12,287 nt of DNA from Euperipatoides rowelli (taxonomy: Eukaryota; Onychophora; Udeonychophora; Euonychophora; Peripatopsidae): assembly GCA_003024985.2 (NCBI GenBank), contig PXIH01S0005086.1; one strand, 5' to 3'. Position 1 is the first letter of the stretch. Every line of letters begins with the position of its first letter. Both the position numbers and the translations under genes were made by a program. Below are positions 8,959 through 12,287 of the stretch, one piece after another. The notes beneath the pieces were generated by a model. That model was not told the DNA's origin. It saw nothing but the letters and a program-made list of their open reading frames with translations, and did no database searches.

Positions 8959-9954
8959 GTAAGTATGATTTTAATAAATTATTTAAGAAATTAGATTACA
9001 TTTGTTATAACTTTATATTTATAGTTAGGGAGGAAAGGGATACTTTTTTTTTTTAAAGAAATTTCAGCTCATATTTTTACCAAAAATTAATTTTGTCTGT
9101 TGTAATATATAACTTGAACATTTAGCATGCTACACCAAAATGCACAAAAATTCAACTGCATAATTTTTACTGAAAATTAAATGTAGCCTAAGTTATTTAA
9201 TATCATGACAACTTTCCCATTCTTCCTATATACTGTACTTGGGAGGAGTGGAACAGTAACAGAGAGGAATGAGACAGATATTGAAATGAATTCCTGAAGA
9301 TTATTATTTAACACTAGACACAGGCAAAAATAAAAATACCCAAGTAGACATATTATTATTATTTATTTCTATTGGTTTTAACACAAAACATTGGATCTTT
9401 TGTCTATGAAATGGTCACAAATAAGTTTTCATTTTGGCTTTTTTAATTTATAAAAATATTTTTATAAACTTTTTAGCTATGAAAATTGTCTATTACTATA
9501 GAAGTTCTATAAACAATATTATGTTTATAATATAAATGAAGTAATGTTATTAATAAAAATCTTCTATAACTCAAAAATCTACATTGTGTAACTTTGAACA
9601 AAGATTTTTTTTTTAAACATGCTTCTCACACTGTGAATTGCACAACGTAACACAACTATGAAAATATAGACCTCACTCGTTCTGTGCAACTAAATGTAGC
9701 TGGAACAGGCAACTTTATAATGTCATGATTTTCAAAAAAGTATTATCTTTTTGTTATGAAATAAAAATTTATAACATCCTTCCTTTATGCATGAACTGAA
9801 CCTCAAATTCACTATTATAATCACGAATCTGAATTTTTCCTGCATAATACAAAAGTGATCTTTTTTGAAAAAATTTTACTAGCACAAAGCCACCTTTTTC
9901 AATTTTAACATTTTCATTTTCCCATTAATTTATTGAAATGTCATATCACTGTTA

Positions 9955-11430
9955 TTTCAACTTCTGATTGACATTTCATTATCACTTTCTTCAAATGGTA
10001 TAGCCAAATCTTCAATAGATGATTCTAAATCTTCATCAGGTGTTGCCTTCTTTGATGCACTTAGAACAGTTTTTCTAGTAATACTTGTTTACTTTTTTTT
10101 TCAGCTGCTGCTTTCTCAGTGGTACTAGTTAAAATCCTCCTTTCACCTCTTTTTTTCTTCCTCATTGACTTCCTTTATGTGGTCCAGCTTTAGGATATGG
10201 ATTGTTTTTAGGAGTTAACAGCTTTACTCTAGATGTTAATGGTTTCAGACTATTGGCTTCCTTCTCTATAATAACTGGGACAACAGAAAATTTGACCCTA
10301 GTCCCATCAAGGAAACAGAATGATCGTCTGAGGTCTGTCCTCAGCTGCCAATTACATTTCCTTGTGTGATGGCTTGATCATTGGGAACAGCAGATTGTTT
10401 TTCCTTTGAAGGACAAGCATGATTAGTTACAGATGACATCAGATAACCCTACTAGGTAAATGTATTTATGTTGAATGGATAGATGCCTGTCTTCTTAAAT
10501 CCTAATATGATATTCCTTTATGTCAATACAAGGGATATGCCTGTCATATAAGCTCACTAATACAATAAAAAGAGATTACTTTTCCAGGATTGCTCACCAG
10601 CCAATCAATACAGACTCTGTTGTGGTGTGATTTGAATGGTGCAAAAATGGATACATCAAATGGTTGTAATCTGTGGCTGGAGGGGGATTGTGAGCAAGAT
10701 GACACCATTCTCTGGAGCCTTGTTTATAACATTAGCCTAATGTTCACATGGCCTTCATGATTGTCAGGATAAGTAGGAAAGGATGTTCTTTGGAGCATTT
10801 TGTATTTTTTATAATGTGTTCAATGTACAGATGAATAAATCAGTGGACATTAATCCACTATGACTTCCCAATGCCAGGCTGCCAGATGGTGTTCCTTTCA
10901 AAAATAAATCCTTGTATCTCACTCGAGGGTAGATGATCACAGGAGGTTCAGTGCTTCCAATAGCATTCATTGTACAAAGTATAGTAGACTGTTCACCACA
11001 ATCTACTGAGTTCACTTGACCAACTTAGTTTTCACAGCATGCAGCAATAACTCATGAAAAAGGAATCATAGTGTGAACACCTGTCTCATCACAGTTCTAC
11101 ACACATTCTGGGATTAGGCTGACTTATCATAAATACTCTTTAGATTGTTTAAAAAAAGCATCAATATTAATTTTGTTGAACCATTTCACTCTTCCCAAGA
11201 TTGTTGCTTCAGGTTATCTGAGATAATTGTGAACATGCCCCATAAAATCTTTGAACCAGTTATAACCAGCTGTTTTATTTTCATTCCATGATCTGGCACA
11301 TTTCTTGTTCAAGGCAACAGCATACTGATATGCCAGAGTACTTACCTGAACGATTGTTAGAGAAGCTGCATTGAATTTATTAACACGCCATACAAGTGCA
11401 GACTTTGAAATACTCAAAAGTTTTTGCTAC
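9955..11430 (-). pseudogene. Degenerate pogo/Tigger-like DDE transposase (CENP-B/jerky type)
   Basis: Read on the minus strand, family landmarks appear in order but across shifting frames. First comes the end of a psq-type helix-turn-helix (SISKSALVWRV, about 11415 downward). A Tc5/CENP-B-type DNA-binding region follows (LAYQYAVALN, SWNENKTAGYNWF, about 11340-11230). Next is the first catalytic-Asp motif NCDETG (Asp codon near 11089), then VIIYPRVRYKDLFLKGTPSGS (about 10955-10890). The second Asp lies near 10764 in an LILDN-like context, in a different frame from the block before it. The third Asp is near 10656 within LQPFDVSIFAPF, followed by KKTGIYPFN (about 10500-10480). A C-terminal PYPKAGPHKG...GRKKR stretch (about 10200-10150) and an acidic tail (about 10060-9960) complete it. 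Several in-frame stops and at least two frameshifts break it, and no ATG is available near the N-terminal end, so it is inactive. The N-terminal part is shortened relative to family members. No convincing terminal inverted repeats were found by eye. It lies antisense within the LRR gene's intron. Confidence 0.85.
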
Positions 11431-11516
11431 AACCATTATATAGATTATATATATAAATCATATACTGGCACTGTACAATATTATAATCTAGACTATTTTA
11501 GATACAGCTTATTTTC

Positions 11517-11585
11517 TTTTTTACTGTTGTTTTTAAACAGTAAAAAATAAAATTAAAAACACAGTATGTTTTTAATTTTATTTTT
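11517..11585. repeat. Two overlapping perfect hairpins
   Basis: Hairpin 1 pairs 11517-11528 (TTTTTTACTGTT) with 11536-11547. Hairpin 2 pairs 11543-11560 (18 bp) with 11568-11585 around the loop ACAGTAT. The two share bases 11543-11547, so they cannot both form fully. They lie about 90 bp beyond the N-terminal end of the transposase relic and could belong to that element's terminal region or be an unrelated AT-rich palindrome. Confidence 0.7.
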
Positions 11586-12287
11586 GACAGCTGGACTTCA
11601 TTCTCATTATACTCAATGTAACATGTAACAAAATGTGTCAAGGAAAATAGTTTATGAAGACTCTGCACATGCCTTTAGACAATTAGTATTATATTATTGG
11701 CAGATGAGAGAATCCACAATACTCAAAACAGTAGACATTTTTCTGAATAACTTTGAGGATGTCAAATTCAATTGTGAGAAATATAAAAGACACATTAGGT
11801 TGAGTATCAACATTTCAGGCCTCCACCAGCTTCAATTCTAATAAGCCCTATTCAGCTCTCCTCCATCTTCAACATGAACATCTGGTATCCAGCTCTCCAC
11901 TATCTAACATTTAACTCAGCTACAGAAATATGTACAAATAAAGCTCGCTGGGATGAGTAAGACCTAGATGCATGTATGCATGGCACATAAATAGCAGAGA
12001 CCTGTAGGCTATACATGCAAAACAAAATATGAAGAAATTATACATGAATAAATTATCATTAATTCAACATGCAAGAAGAATTGATCGCTTTGCATATTGT
12101 TTACAAACTGTGATTGATCAAATCACATTAAGACCAGATTTGCTAGTAAATAGCAAAGGCCCTATTACGAAAATGAACAACGTGCAAAGATAACATAACT
12201 AAATCCCTGATAAATGTTTTATTCTACATATTGGAAAGAAAATAATTGATTATAACTTCACAATTTTTAATGATCCATTGAAAAAAA

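Larger units (their letters stand above)
8959..12287 (+). other. Intron following the LRR exon (3' end not found in the window)
   Basis: It begins with a consensus GTAAGTATG donor. No further plus-strand LRR-like frame or phase-1 exon was recognised to the end of the window, so the intron is inferred to be at least 3.3 kb, or the gene is broken downstream. It contains the minus-strand transposase relic at about 9955-11430. Positions 9057-9950 and 11590-12287 are AT-rich with no gene I can support. If this intron were retained, translation would stop at 9054-9056; an AATAAA at 9329-9334 is the nearest polyadenylation-like hexamer I noticed, weak evidence in such AT-rich DNA. Confidence 0.5.

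Noticed and set aside
8959-9056. Extending the LRR coding sequence to the stop at 9056
   Set aside because: LRR periodicity ends before 8958, a strong GTAAGT donor sits there, and the added residues end in a poly-Phe run encoded by a T tract, typical of intron sequence.
11635-11841. 68-codon plus-strand frame as a possible downstream exon of the LRR gene
   Set aside because: It has no LRR, cap or membrane-anchor character. The nearby TTGACAG at 11584-11590 is a possible acceptor, but stops in the frame between it and 11635 prevent joining.
1-12287. CRISPR array, riboswitch, bacterial operon or viral genome
   Set aside because: There are no regularly spaced direct repeats, no clustered short-spaced genes and no viral proteins. 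Splice signals and repeat debris indicate nuclear DNA of a eukaryote.

Overview
The window is AT-rich eukaryotic DNA and carries one convincing protein-coding exon. That exon has a pyrimidine-tract/AG acceptor and a GTAAGT donor, and the flanks look like introns full of old transposable-element debris. No bacterial, viral or organellar gene organisation is visible. The large extracellular leucine-rich-repeat (LRR) protein, the tRNA-related SINE-like repeats and the pogo/Tigger-type transposase relic fit an animal. An arthropod is my best guess, because the protein resembles chaoptin/artichoke-type LRR proteins, but that rests on protein style only.

Layout. Positions 1-6858 hold no gene I can support. 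Within them are a G+C-richer exon-like island read on the minus strand (1367-1529), a 280-bp fold-back hairpin (2397-2676), two copies of a 61-bp exact direct repeat (3960-4020 and 6567-6627) that look like shared 3' ends of 5'-truncated retroposons, and two diverged SINE-like copies in opposite orientation (about 4920-5090 plus, 5935-6100 minus). Positions 6859-8958 are one exon of about 2.1 kb. It encodes a signal peptide and about 26 consecutive LRRs and ends at a phase-1 donor. The rest of the protein (C-terminal cap, membrane or GPI anchor) must lie in exons not recognisable here. Positions 8959-12287 read as intron. They contain a multiply broken minus-strand transposase of the pogo/Tigger/CENP-B-like DDE group (about 9955-11430) and a pair of overlapping hairpins just beyond its N-terminal end.

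Only the LRR gene looks functional. The repeats appear to be passive insertions in its introns or flanks. The fold-back hairpin and the exon-like island are the two unexplained structures most worth checking.
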